Assembly (NCBI RefSeq): GCF_040807025.1
Contig: NC_090943.1
Span: forward strand, 792,356 to 856,355
Reading direction: 5' to 3'
DNA from: Struthio camelus
Taxonomy: Eukaryota > Chordata > Aves > Struthioniformes > Struthionidae
Length of the DNA: 64,000 nt
Part shown: positions 12,366-24,100 of the stretch, piece after piece
Numbering within the stretch: the first letter of the stretch is position 1
Layout of the letters: each line of letters starts with the position of its first letter
The notes under the pieces: model-generated
Told to the model about the DNA's origin: nothing
The model's input: the letters and a program-made list of their open reading frames with translations, nothing else
Databases searched by the model: none
Made by a program: the position numbers and the translations under genes

Positions 12366-13046
12366 CTAAAGGATAGTACAAAACCTTGCAAAGAATGTCC
12401 GTTTATCTTTCTCCAGCATTTCTCGTGTGTAACATGGCCTGTCATGGTTAGTTTCTATCATCTTATCAATCTCACTAATCAGCCTTGAAATCTGCTTATC
12501 CCTTTGCTCTCCTTTTGCTACATTGCTGAAAGCAATGTACCGGTTTCCGCACTTTTCTGCCAGCCCCTTGAGATACTCACTGCCTTCTATGAAACTTCTG
12601 ATATCTTCTGGCTTCTCAAGCTCTTCTGCTCGAGTGAATGTGAGGATTGTGTACCTCTGTGCTTCAGTATGCAGAATCTTTGTTATCCACTCAGCTACTT
12701 CCATCTCTTCTTTAGTGATTCGGCTCAGTTGCATCACCAGAAGAATGGCATGGACCCCTGAGAAGTGGTAGTGAATAGCCTCTTTAATCTTTCTGGCTGT
12801 CTCTTCATTAGCTTGCTTGGTGTCGAAAAGGCCAGGAGTGTCGATAACAACAATTTCTCTTTCCTTGAAATTTCTTTTAGCTCTGCTGCAATCCTTCGTT
12901 ATGGCATGTGGTGCTATTTTGGAAGAGAATGCTGGACGATCAAGGATGGTGTTTCCTGTTGCACTTTTCCCACTGCCAGTTTTACCCACGAGCAGGATGT
13001 TCAGTTCAGCAGGATGTTCTGCTGCTGGGAGAGCAATCAGAGACAT
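12366..13046 (-). CDS. GIMAP-family (AIG1-type) GTPase, main coding exon
   Basis: Encodes an immune-associated GTPase of the GIMAP/IAN family, septin-like GTPases that act on lymphocyte organelle membranes. Numbering from the ATG at 13046 (226 aa), the sequence shows a P-loop (GKTGSGKSAT, residues 21-30), a switch-I region with conserved Thr50, the G3 motif DTPGLFD (69-75), a G4-like TFTRAEEL, and a late FSN followed by a helical C-terminus. As in other GIMAPs, the whole AIG1 domain lies in one exon. A good acceptor (CTCTCCCAG) sits just inside the N-terminus, so the true exon probably starts at about 13024 and the first residues may come from an undetected upstream exon. The frame stays open upstream to 13247, but that part looks intronic. 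No hydrophobic C-terminal anchor is present; the protein ends in Cys-Thr-Ile-Leu, a CaaX-like tetrapeptide. The family is certain from motifs; which GIMAP it is cannot be said. Confidence 0.9.
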   Translation of the reverse strand: MSLIALPAAEHPAELNILLVGKTGSGKSATGNTILDRPAFSSKIAPHAITKDCSRAKRNFKEREIVVIDTPGLFDTKQANEETARKIKEAIHYHFSGVHAILLVMQLSRITKEEMEVAEWITKILHTEAQRYTILTFTRAEELEKPEDIRSFIEGSEYLKGLAEKCGNRYIAFSNVAKGEQRDKQISRLISEIDKMIETNHDRPCYTREMLEKDKRTFFARFCTIL

Positions 13047-13249
13047 GTGTCTAAGCCCCACAGCCCAGTGGTGCCACGGATGCTCCTCCCTGCATGCTGC
13101 AGGCTGGGGCTGAGGCAGAGGTGCCCTACCAGGGTCCCAGGCGGAGGTGCCCAGGGCAAGAAGCAAAAGTGCCCTCGCATCTCTCCTTGACCAGGGGACC
13201 AGGGGACAGGACAGGGGCATGGACTGAAACCATGTCCAGACAGGCAAAG

Positions 13250-16200
13250 TAAGGCTTGCTCAGCCCCAGCTGATCCTGCCTATTCACCCAGCTCTACCAC
13301 AGAAGGAAAGTTCATGCTTTGGGAGGAACCAAAACCCAGGCAAAAGCTGTCCTGATTGAAAGCCCCTCTGGATGGGGAAAAAAAAGAAACCACAGCTGGA
13401 GAGGAGTAGGCTGAGCAGATCCCCCTCCCAGCTCTGGCTACGTACAGGCCACATTTCCTGTCCCATACGTTGCACTTGCAGTCAGCCGGTCTGCATCTCT
13501 TCTAGGGGCCCAATATGCAACAACAGGTATAATTTAGCACTGTCAGAGTGAGGACAGCAGCCAAAGAGCTGAGATGCTGCCAAATAGAGTCCTGGCTCTG
13601 TGTAACGCTCCCACCGCACAGGGGCTGTGGTCACCTGTGTGATCTAGATACCCCACAGGTCTGTCCTGTGGCTCCCCCCAGCCCAGGGCCTGCTCTGTGC
13701 CCTGTGCTGTGGGGTGAGGACACTCTCCAGGGCTCCAGGTGAGCTGAACCCCTGTGTTGTCAGCACAGGTCTGGGGCCAGGGCAGCATGTCCCAAGAGGC
13801 TTTCCCCAGGCTGAGAGCCTTTGCCTGCAAGGCCTGGGCCAGGGCTCTGCTGCGGAACCCTTCTGGATTTGGCATTAGCCAGTCACTGGTGTGACACCCC
13901 AGGAAACTGAGAAAGTACTGACCAGCCTCCTGATTAGCCCCTGCTTCCTCTCCAGCCCAGATCCCAGGGTGTGGGAAGCTCATGTCCCCATAGCCTGAGC
14001 AGGCATCCCCAAGGGCCATCAGTAACAACATGGGGCTCCTCAGGGGGCCTCAAGAGAATCCAGGTCAGTGCTCCCTGAAAGGGCCTCTGTAGTCTTGGGC
14101 TGGGGAATGCCCAGTCTTCTTCTGAGGGCACAAGGTGAAAAAAGTGTATCCTGCAGCTACCCTGTGGTCAGGGAGCTTGCAGAGGAAAAGAAAGGTCAGG
14201 CTGAGATGAGTCACACTGAGGCGTTGCTGCTTCCAAAAAGACACGTGCTCAGCAATGTACATGCAGCAGTTTATGCTGCACCAGGTCCTCTTCCTGCTGC
14301 TGCATGACCCCATCCCCAAGCGTCATCGTGAGAGAGATTTTACCACCCCTTGCTGTGAGCTGGGCACCGCACTAGAACAGCCTATGGGCTCCATGCAACA
14401 GGCACAGAAACGACTGGGTTTTGGAGCAGGTCTTTACACCCTACATTGTGTCTCAGGTTGTAACCATTGGACAACAGCTACCCCGTCTGCCCCTGCCCTC
14501 GGGCAACACAGTATTAGAAGTGGGGAGGTGTGAGGTAATCTCAAGAAATCCTTAAGGCCTTGCTCTTCCCAAAAACATTATTCCAAGTCCTGAAGTTTCC
14601 TCTGCATGCAAATTGCACAAATGTGGATAATATAGTTATAAATGCAAACCTGGGTTTACGTTTACCAGCAATGCACCTAAATGAATTCAAAGAGAAGCAG
14701 AGACAGCCTTTGGCTTGCTGAGATCACCAGGTAAGAAACGCACCTGGGGGCATCCTGTCTTCTGCCATGTTGAGTCCAGTTAGGTGGAAAGCCTGAAAGA
14801 AGATAGAGAGATTTTAAGCTGTTATTTGCAAAAATCTCCCTTTTTTCTGTCCCTGTGATAACAAAGATGACAAAGACAACCACTGGGGAGTCAGGTGAGC
14901 AATACACTCTGTGTGTGTGTGCACGCAGAAAGAGGCAGTTCTACATCCAAATAGTAATTTTTTTTTCTCTCTCTCACGCACATGCACATACACAATGTCA
15001 CTGTGCACCTCCATCAGCCAAGAGACCAATGTTTCATTCCCCAAGGGCAATCGCAAGGTAGATTTATCCAAGCTCTATGAAGTCCAGGGCCGCAGGCCCT
15101 GCCATGCTGAGGGAGGCAGGGGAGTGCAGTTCTCTCTTGTTACATCTCAGAGGCAATCAGTCACAACCAGGGCAGGGGTTGTGTTTCCTAGGTTGTTTGC
15201 GCCTCGGAGAGGGGGTCCTTTAGAGCAATGCCTTGGGGACACATTTTCTCCCATGCCCCTAGGAGACCTCAGGTCATCACTCAGAGACCCGCTCAGCCCC
15301 ACAAAGAGCCAAATTCTCCCACCACTCCAGCTGAGCATAGTGATCCCCCTCAGACACAGACCCACTCAGGCCCAAAAGCCTCCTACCAAACATTTCCTCC
15401 TCTCTCCTGGACCACAGCAGGCCCTGCTCCCTCCACCACCACGCTGCCACATGTCCTGCCCCACTGCAGGCCTTCACAAAATGCATCCCACAGGCCCAGG
15501 ACAGGACACTGTGCTTGCAGAGAGCAGCTGAGGCATGGGCAGGACCCATGCGGCTCTGCTGGGAGAGCAGGGAACAGAGGTGTGTGCTGAAGCCCTGATG
15601 CTCACTCTTCAGGAACGACCAGAAAACACGTGTCTCCTATAGGGCCCTTCCTTCTGTACCCCTGCTTTGCCGTGTGCTGTGCTCACCACAGAGCTGGGCA
15701 GGTCCTCGGTATCTTAGCTCAAAGGCTCAAACGGACCCACCCATCCATGCCAAAACTGACACAGCCAGCGCTTTGGGGTTTGGTGTTCTCTCCCAGTGTG
15801 GGAACCATCCCACTGAAATGGACTGAGTGTTTCAGCCCCCCAGAAGCCCCTGCTCCAGCTGGTTGCACATAAGGACAGATCAGGGCTGCCTCCCCAGAAA
15901 AGAACTGTTAGGGTTTGGCCATCTCAATTTTTGTCCTATGTTCAAGGCTGTGTGTGGCACCTCCTCCTTCAGCTCTGACTATGCCAACAGGAACACCTCC
16001 CACAGGAGAGCCCAGGAAGAGCTGACCCTGCCTCCTGTGTTCAGGTCACTTTTTTTTTTTTTTTTTTTGGGGGGGGGGGGAGGGGGCACAGCACACATCT
16101 AAGCCCAAAGTCAAAAGCCAACTCAGAAAAGCAAACTTTTCAGAGAACGAGCAAGTGCTCCAGTCACCTGCAGTGGCTGTTCCAGCAGTGGACTCTATCT

Positions 16201-19200
16201 TGAATAATTATAGTAATAAAATTTGTTTAAAAAAAGAAGATTATAATACTATAGTCACAGAACTATGATATTGTAATTACTACCAGAGTAATTGTAATAA
16301 TTAGCATAACATTTGCACTTTAATTAATATGCTATATATATATCTCCCTCATGTCTTATTATTGCTATTATTACTACAGTGGTATAAGTTGTGTCAGTAT
16401 TATTTTAAAAATCAGTCCAGCATTAGGGACGCTTGCAGACACTAACTGATTTGACAGGGTCCAGTGTCAGTTTCTGCCTGCAGCCATCTTTCCTTTGCCT
16501 GAGGAGGAAAGCATCTGCATTTCAGAAGGAAGGTCAAAGGAAGCAGAGAAATACAGTGAAAAAAAATCACAGACAACTGGAGAGTGCGAGAAGTCCCCAC
16601 TGCATTTCCTAAACACACAAAATACTCTTTTTTTTTTACTCTTTTTTTTTAGCTTAAAGAACAAAGCTTTAAGCACAAGCAGCCCTGTCATAATTTTACA
16701 TTACTTACTTATAAAAGCAAGCTAGTAGCCACTTAGTCTTAGGATTAAGGCAAAATCTTAGGATCTGTGTGCGTTTCTATTTGGTGCGTTGCTTTTGTTA
16801 GGTTGAGAATGGAGGCAGCATTGCTAGCTGTGAGGGTGTCACCAAAATACTAAAGTGAAGTGGTGCCAGCTCTGATCATCTGTCATGTCTTTCATTTCTG
16901 ATTCAATTTTCACATTCAAACACTGGAGTACAGCTGGACATGCAAGTGTTAAGGCTTGCAGCAGCGAGCTGGGATAAAAGCAGAGCAGTTCTGTGAGACA
17001 TGCATTGAAATAAAGACAGCAAAGCAGAACAACACATAAAATCACATTTCTACAGCTACATATGATGGAAACCAAGAACTGGGCTGTTATGCATGTATTC
17101 ATAGGTCCAGCCATGTTTGAGTTTTGCTCTCCCTTCCTCAAAAAAGGGTAGGGGGAGGTAAGAATAAAAGGCAGCTTTGGTACATCTGCAGTGCAGAAAG
17201 GAATTAAGGAAAAGTTGGGACAGAAAAACAACTTAACACGTGCTTGGATGAGAGATGGGGTGTTTCTGTTGGAATTTCTTCAGGCAGGGCTGAGCATGAC
17301 TCCACCCTGGTGAGAAAGATAGCCCAGCCCTGCTGGGAATGCCCAGCAGACCTCCTGCCCCGACAATCCCCTGAGCACTAGCACCGGTGGCATCTTGAAC
17401 ACCATCCCTATTTTACCCCGACCTTAGCAAAGCATCACCATTTCCAGGCTCCATTTCCAGCGCATACCTGCAAATGAGCATTGGCTGAGCTTTTCCCCTG
17501 CGCACACCAACACAATAGCTCCCTCACCCCAAAAGAGAGATCCTTCAGAGCCATTTAACACCCAGATCTTTTTAACCACCATTGCAGAAGTGAAGGCGGG
17601 AAGGGCAGTCACTCGAGGCCTATCTCACGTAGAAAGATCTACCTGGTCTTCCTGCAGATCTCCCCTGCTCTGCTCTTACCTCTTCAGGTCACAGCCCTGC
17701 AGCCAAGAACGATGCAATTCGTGTCTTACTCGAGAGCAGTTAGCTGGGACAGCATCTTCAGCATGCTACTTTCTGTTTCCTATCAGCACTATGAAAGATG
17801 TTTTTATAGAACTATACATGGGAGGGCTGTGGGAGGGCTCTGAGCCATTATCCAACCCAGGCAGCTGATAGCCACAGAGCTGACATTACTCCACCCTTTT
17901 AGACAGTCTGCAACTGGGCAGAGCTGCCTCTGAGATGAAAGAGGCCCTTCATCTGCCCATGGCACTGGACCCACTCCCAGAGTGCCTGTCCTGCTAAATT
18001 TGCAGGGCTGAAGTTTTTCTGCTACGCAGGGAGCAGGGACTGACCAACCTCCATTTGAGTTTCCCTGGGCTCAGTGACACATTTACAAATAGTTATAAAA
18101 GGAACCCTTTTATAGCCCTTAGGACTACTGGAAAACAGCATAATAAAACTGAAGTTCAAAACAAACCATAATTAAAAAAAAAACCTGTGCTAGAGTCTGC
18201 AAGAAGAATTTCCTTTTCACAAAACAAGCAAAGAATTAATAATACCTTAATAATCAGAAAGTATGTGAAAGATCCATAGGGCAAATTTGGGGGAAAATAG
18301 CTTTAATAATTTCTTTGGATATAAATAAATGAAATTCTTACTAAAGACATTCTGGCACAGCAGAGAAATACTTTCTCATTCCTTTGACCATGATATTTTT
18401 AGGATAAAGATACCTATCAGAAGTTAATGACCTAGATATGATCCAGCATGTACTAATAGTACAGACAAACTTGAAAACGAGGAGCTTGTTAAACTACCAT
18501 TATGGAAATGCAGTCAAAATTTCCATTCTCTGCTGACTTTCTGTTCTCATTTGGAATTATTAGCTGAGCCTTATCAATGCAAGTCATAGCCCACAACCCA
18601 AAAATGGGTATTACAACCCTTTTTGTCCCTTATAATACTTGTAAAAAAATAATCAAAGGTACCTGTACACTTTGTCCTGGATGTTGAACTTTGCAGCTTT
18701 TGATGACTATAATTTTTCTTCTCCAGACACAATGGCTAGATTAGACATTAACTCTCTCCTGTGAATTGCCACTGTGCATGTTAGAGAGAACGTACACAGG
18801 AGATGATTTCTGAGAACAGTAAATCAGCTTCACCAAACACCCTGACATCAATTGATATATAGACAAAAGTTCATATGCAGACCTATTGCTCTTTAACAGC
18901 AGAAACTGTTAAATAATCACAAAAATTAGCAAACTGGAAAAATGTCATCTTCTCGTTATGGGATACATTTCAGTTGAGTATTTCTTCTCCCCACTGCTCC
19001 ACGCCTGCAACCAACACATCAGCTCTGTCTTACCTCCTCCATACAAGAGCAGGGCTGTCAATTTTGCTGGCTCAGCAGATTTAGGAGCCTTTTACTAGAA
19101 TGAGCTTTGACTTCAAAGTTGCCAACATACCGAAATATAACGGCTCAATTCCGGAAGCCATCAAGTAGGTGAACCTCCAGCAACAGCAGATACTAGAAAA

Positions 19201-20640
19201 TGCTCACACTTCCCATGCAGAAATGCTGTGAACACTGAGATCCATCTAGTGGCTGCTCCTTGAAGGCAGAGCATGTGGCAATCAGGTTATTAGGGGACCC
19301 ATGAAATGGCTGGGTGGGGCAGAGGAGGGAAGAAGATGCTGCAGCCATTAAATAGAATCCCCTACGGAATCAGGGCTGGAACTTGGGACAGCTGGGATGC
19401 CCCAGTCCTCTGCTGCTGGCAGCCAGCCGTGGTCCTGCTGTGACAGGGATAAAGAGGAGCCCTGAGGTGTACAGACAGGTCAGTACGGCAGAAGTGAAGA
19501 ATCAAAACCTAGTTCCAAGAGTAAAAGGAATGGGAGGGCCTGGATTATTTCCGCTGCCTCTGTTGTCACCAGCTGATGCTGCAAAACCATTCCCACTTGG
19601 AGAGAAGTCTGTAGCCCATGTAAACCTTGCCTGAAAAATAACTGCCCAGAATATCTTGCCCAGATATTCTTTCTGAGCCTCCATCACGCTTCTCCCCATT
19701 GATCCAAACATTCCCAAGCACCCACTTGAATGAGCAGAACTGCCCTGCTCAATCTATCCCTAGCACAACCTAAGCACCTGTTAAACCAGGACCCAGAGGG
19801 TGTAACCCCCTCTCTCTCTCTGTGAGCCCTGCTATAAGACTCCCTCCACCCCTCAGGGTTTAGCTGCCAGAGTACTAAGGATTCAAGGTATAGCTATGAT
19901 ACAGCCCTACTTTGTACCTTTGGCTCAGACTGCTAAGAGCCTTGAGAAAGTCTGCAAGAGAGATAAGGAAGGTGAAACTTAAAGACAGAGGCAGGACTCT
20001 TGAGACAGGATCTTCGGTAGCTCAGACATTCAACAAGAAAAACATCATCATGGGAAGATATATAATCCTATTAAAAAAGCAAACAAGGAGGCTAATGAGG
20101 CTGTTCGTTCAGGTCAGGGACTAGTCAGGAAACACCATGTCTAGATAGCAGCATTAGCAGTGCTGATGGAGCTGGTAGCAGGCAGCAACTCGGTGATGCT
20201 GAGGATTCGTTCCAGGTTGCTGCAGAGGCTGACCCTTCCTCTCCTTACTGATGCCTGCCTAGCCAGCAAAGACTCTCTTGATGCCTTCTCAGGGATGGTG
20301 GTGAGCACGTGAACACTTAGCCCAATAGCTTGTTAATTGTAGCTATGTTTTGCATGCATTAGTCAATAAAAAATTGCTTTATGCTCTTAAGTTGTACACG
20401 TCCTCCTTACAGAGTCCTTCTGCATCCAGTTTGAGACATCCAAAGAAACCAACTCCAACGAGGGGCTGTAACAAAGAGGCAGGTGACTTTGAGAGCTCCA
20501 ACTTAAAGAGTATTTCAGTTTGAATAACCCAGAAGGAGAATTAAGAGCAGAGCAAACACCACCAGCAGAAGGCACCGAACAAACCAGGGGCTTTCACACC
20601 TTCTGTGCTGGAGCCCAAGCCTTAGGGATTAACCACAGGC
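13250..20640. other. Long gene-poor, AT-richer stretch
   Basis: No coding region is recognised in this 7.4 kb. Short unsupported frames occur at 13543-14031 (minus) and 14911-15531 (plus). The stretch 16200-16400 and most of 18100-18960 are AT-rich, unlike the GC-rich sequence after 20.7 kb. A homopolymer junction of 19 T followed directly by 12 G lies at 16050-16080. An AATAAA near 20365 could end an unknown transcript. The first exon(s) of the minus-strand GIMAP gene probably lie somewhere here but could not be placed. Confidence 0.5.
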
Positions 20641-20789
20641 TATAACGAGGCCAAACAGGGGCTCCCCAGCAGAGCCCTGCTGTCGCCATGGCAACGTGTA
20701 CCCCTGGCACTCCCAGCAAGCACCGCGCAGCCGGCCCGCCAATGACACCACCACAACACCCATCACGCGGTTGGGGGCGGTGTGCAACA

Positions 20790-21180
20790 TGGCCTCGCCC
20801 GCACTACCTCCGGTCACGTGGGACATGCCCGGCAGGGAAATCCCCTAGGCGCGCAGGCGCGGGTCACATGGGCATAAGCCGGAAGTCCGGGTCACGTGGT
20901 GCTAACGGGTTCCGAGGGGGGCGGGGCTCCAGCCGGAAACGCATGGCGGAGCGCGGCGGGCAGAAGATACTCGCGCGGGAAGCGCGCCGCGGCTTCCGGG
21001 GCAGCGCACCACGCGGCCTACTTCCGGCACGGAGCCCGAGGCGCGCCGGAAGTCGGGGCTCGAGGCCCGCGCCGCTGCCTTGAGGGAGGGCGGCCCCGCT
21101 CCTCCTGGTCGGGCCTTCCGCGCGCCGCCCGGGGGTCATGTCGGGACGGGCACAGGTAGGAGCCGGGCCCCAACCCCCCA
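20790..21180. promoter_or_regulatory. CpG-island promoter of the KRAB/DHxYC gene
   Basis: A compact CpG-rich block surrounds the first coding exon. It holds two CACGTG E-boxes (20815-20820, 20893-20898) and ETS-type sites in both orientations: CCGGAAG at 20879 and 21046, CTTCCGG at 20993 and 21021. This is the usual makeup of a broad, TATA-less housekeeping promoter. The dense sites on both strands leave room for divergent transcription. Confidence 0.75.
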
Positions 21181-24100
21181 GGCACATGCGGGGGGGGGGG
21201 TGGCGCAACATGCCCCCCCTTCCCCCGTGGGCACGAAGACCTTGACTTCCTGCTGAGCTACATGGCCCCTCCTACCCGATGTCACCCCAGTTGGAGCTGT
21301 GTTCCCCCCCTCCAAACCCCCGACACTCTGATCTGTGGTATTGCTTCCCCCAAACAGCTGTGTCCCGCCTCTCTGTGGTATTATCCTCCTGAACCGCTGC
21401 TGCTATGTCCTGCCTCTCTGGGGTATTGCCGCCCTGAAACCCTGTCATATCCCACCTCTCTGGGATATTGCTCCCTGAACTGATCCCCCCTCGTGTCTTG
21501 CCTTTCTATGGTATTGCCCCCCTGAACCACTCCCCATGTCCTGCCTCTCTCTGGTATTGCCCCTGAACCACCCCCCCCATGGCCCGCCTCTCTATGGTAT
21601 TGCCCCCCTGAACCACCCCCCCATGGCCCACCTCTCTATGGTATTGCCCCCCTGAACCACTCCCCATGGCCTGCCTCTCTGTGGTATTGCCCCCTGAACC
21701 GCCCCTGCCATGTCCTGCCTCTCTGTGGTATTGCCCCCTGAACCGCCCCTGCCATGTCCCCCCTCTCTGGGATACTGCCCCCCGAACCCCTCTCTCATTT
21801 TCTTCTTCTCTGCGGTATTACCCCTCAAACCCCTCCCTCGTTTCCTGCCTCTCTGTGGTATTGTCCCCTGAACCGCCCCCTCATGTCCCGTCTCTCTGTG
21901 GTATTGCCTCCTGAACCACCCCCCTGTGTCACACCTCTCTGGGGTATTGCCCCTCGAACCCCTCCCTCGTTTCCTGCCTCTGTGGGGTATTGCCCCCTGA
22001 ACTGCCCCCCTGTGTCACACCTCCCTATGATATTGCCCTCGCCAACCTCTCCACATTACCCTGCTTTACTATTGTCCTCTCCAATCCCTCTATGTCACCC
22101 TTCTCTGTGAAACTGTCCCCTCCCAACCCATTTCATGCGTCTCTGTGATACTCCCTGCTGCCGTCCCCATGCCATGCCTCGCTGTGATGTTGCCCCTGCT
22201 CCCGCCTCACCCTGGGGTTCCCAGGCATGTTTCATGTGTGCCCAGTGCTTCCAGTGCCGTGTCCTGGGGTTCCTGTTCGGCTCAGGGGCACCTGCAGTGT
22301 GTGGCTGCCTGTGCTCCCTGTGGTAGTGCATTGCCTGCTGAGGTGATGCCTCTGTCTTGCACTGTTTCTGGTAGAGGCACATAGGCCTAAGGGGCAAGGC
22401 TGGAACTCTCTTCCTCTTCTATCTGCAGTGAAAAGAGCCTTAGATCTGCCAGGAAATTTGAGTGATAATAATTGCTAGGGACCCTTTGTAGCCGGGCATC
22501 TCGTCCAGAGACGTTAGAGAGAGTTCTGAAACAAAGTAGAAGCTGGACCCACCTTTGCATTGCAAGCTGCAACGATTCACCTGATGCTCAGAAACAAGAT
22601 CTAGCAATTAGCGTGCTCATCACTGGCACATGTGTGCCCCTTCATCTGACTAATCTTAATTGCAGCTCAGCTTTAAAAAAGCTAATTAGGTTTAGTCCAA
22701 TGCTAGCAAAGGTGGTACACAGTGTGACACATGACTGCTTTTTTTTACAGCAGTGTGACTGAGCCAGGCCACAGCTTCCTCCTGTCTGGGTCTGAGCAAG
22801 GTTATTTCTAGGGTGTCTGTGGGTGGACAGGGTTGGGTCACAGCTGGCTGTTCCGGTTTCTTGGTGCACTAAAGACTGACTTGAAAACATACCCAAGCTC
22901 CAGGCAAAATGCCTTGCTAAGATGTCATTCTGTGATGGTCCATAATTCACATACGTTCCCTCCCTCCACCCAAGAATAAAGCCTGAGCACAGAGCCTGTG
23001 AGAAGTGCTGTTTATTGGTGTTCCGAATCCCCCATATGGTAGTTTTTCCAGGAATGGAAATAGTGCCTGGGAAATAGTACCCGTAGGAAACCCTTCTGCC
23101 GTGGGGCTGTGAGCTTCTATGTATTAACGAGTATGTGATGCTTATGTTTGGCAGGAGCCGGTGACCTTTGAGGATGTTGCTGTCTATTTGAACCGTGCGG
23201 AGTGGGAAACAATAGAGGAGTGGCAGAGGGAGCTGTACCGGGGTGTCATGGTGGCGAATTACGAGCTCTTGACTTCTCTGGGTAAAGTGCAGTTTTAACA
23301 CTAAGCTAAGCTGTCAGCTGGGGAACCATACTGGGAGCAGAGCAGCTTCCTGTTTGAACTGATCAAGATCTTACTGCCTTTAGCACTTTGCAGGGTTCAT
23401 CAGGGTGACAGAGCCCTGGCACAGGTTGCCCAGAGGGGTTGTGGAGTCTCCTTCCCTGGAAATATTCAAAACCTGTCTGGACGTGATCCTGGGCAATGTG
23501 CTCTAGGTGTCCCTGCTGGAGCAGAGGGATTGGACAGGATGATCTCCAGAGGTCCCTTCCAACCTTGGCCATTTCTTTTTTATGAAATTATAATAGTTAA
23601 AGAGTTGAGCACCTAAGCACCCCCAGTCTTGAGAGAGCTTAGTACTTGGAAGAGCACAGGTCTTTGTCCAAGCAGGACACCATACGCTAATAGCTGCTTC
23701 TGGAAATGTAACTCCAGGTGATCTGCCTGCACTGAGGTCATGCAGCTTTCCTGTTGGAGTTCCTGGCCCCTGGGTCACAGACTCTGCTCCCTTCCCTTGG
23801 TGTTCATGCAGTGACATTGCAGTGCCGTGCACGAGGCACAAAGCTGCAGTGTGCAGCAGGCCAGGATGGACGCATACCAGGCAAGCTGAGGGGGAGCAGG
23901 TTCATTGTAATGATAGCTGAGGGGGGAATTCCCTGAATCAGCAAGGTAACTTCAGAGGCCTTGCCCTCTGCCAGCAGGAGGGGAACGAGGTAGCTAGCTG
24001 ATTATCTGCATACAGAATCTGAGCTGCAAGCTGCAGTGGCACAAAGCACCCAAGTGCTGCTCCTGGGGTGAGCAACAGCTAAGCCCTTGCTGGGAAAACC

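Noticed and set aside
13047-13247. 67-residue N-terminal extension of the GIMAP frame
   Set aside because: It lies upstream of a good splice acceptor, is Pro/Arg-rich and unlike GIMAP N-termini; probably intron.
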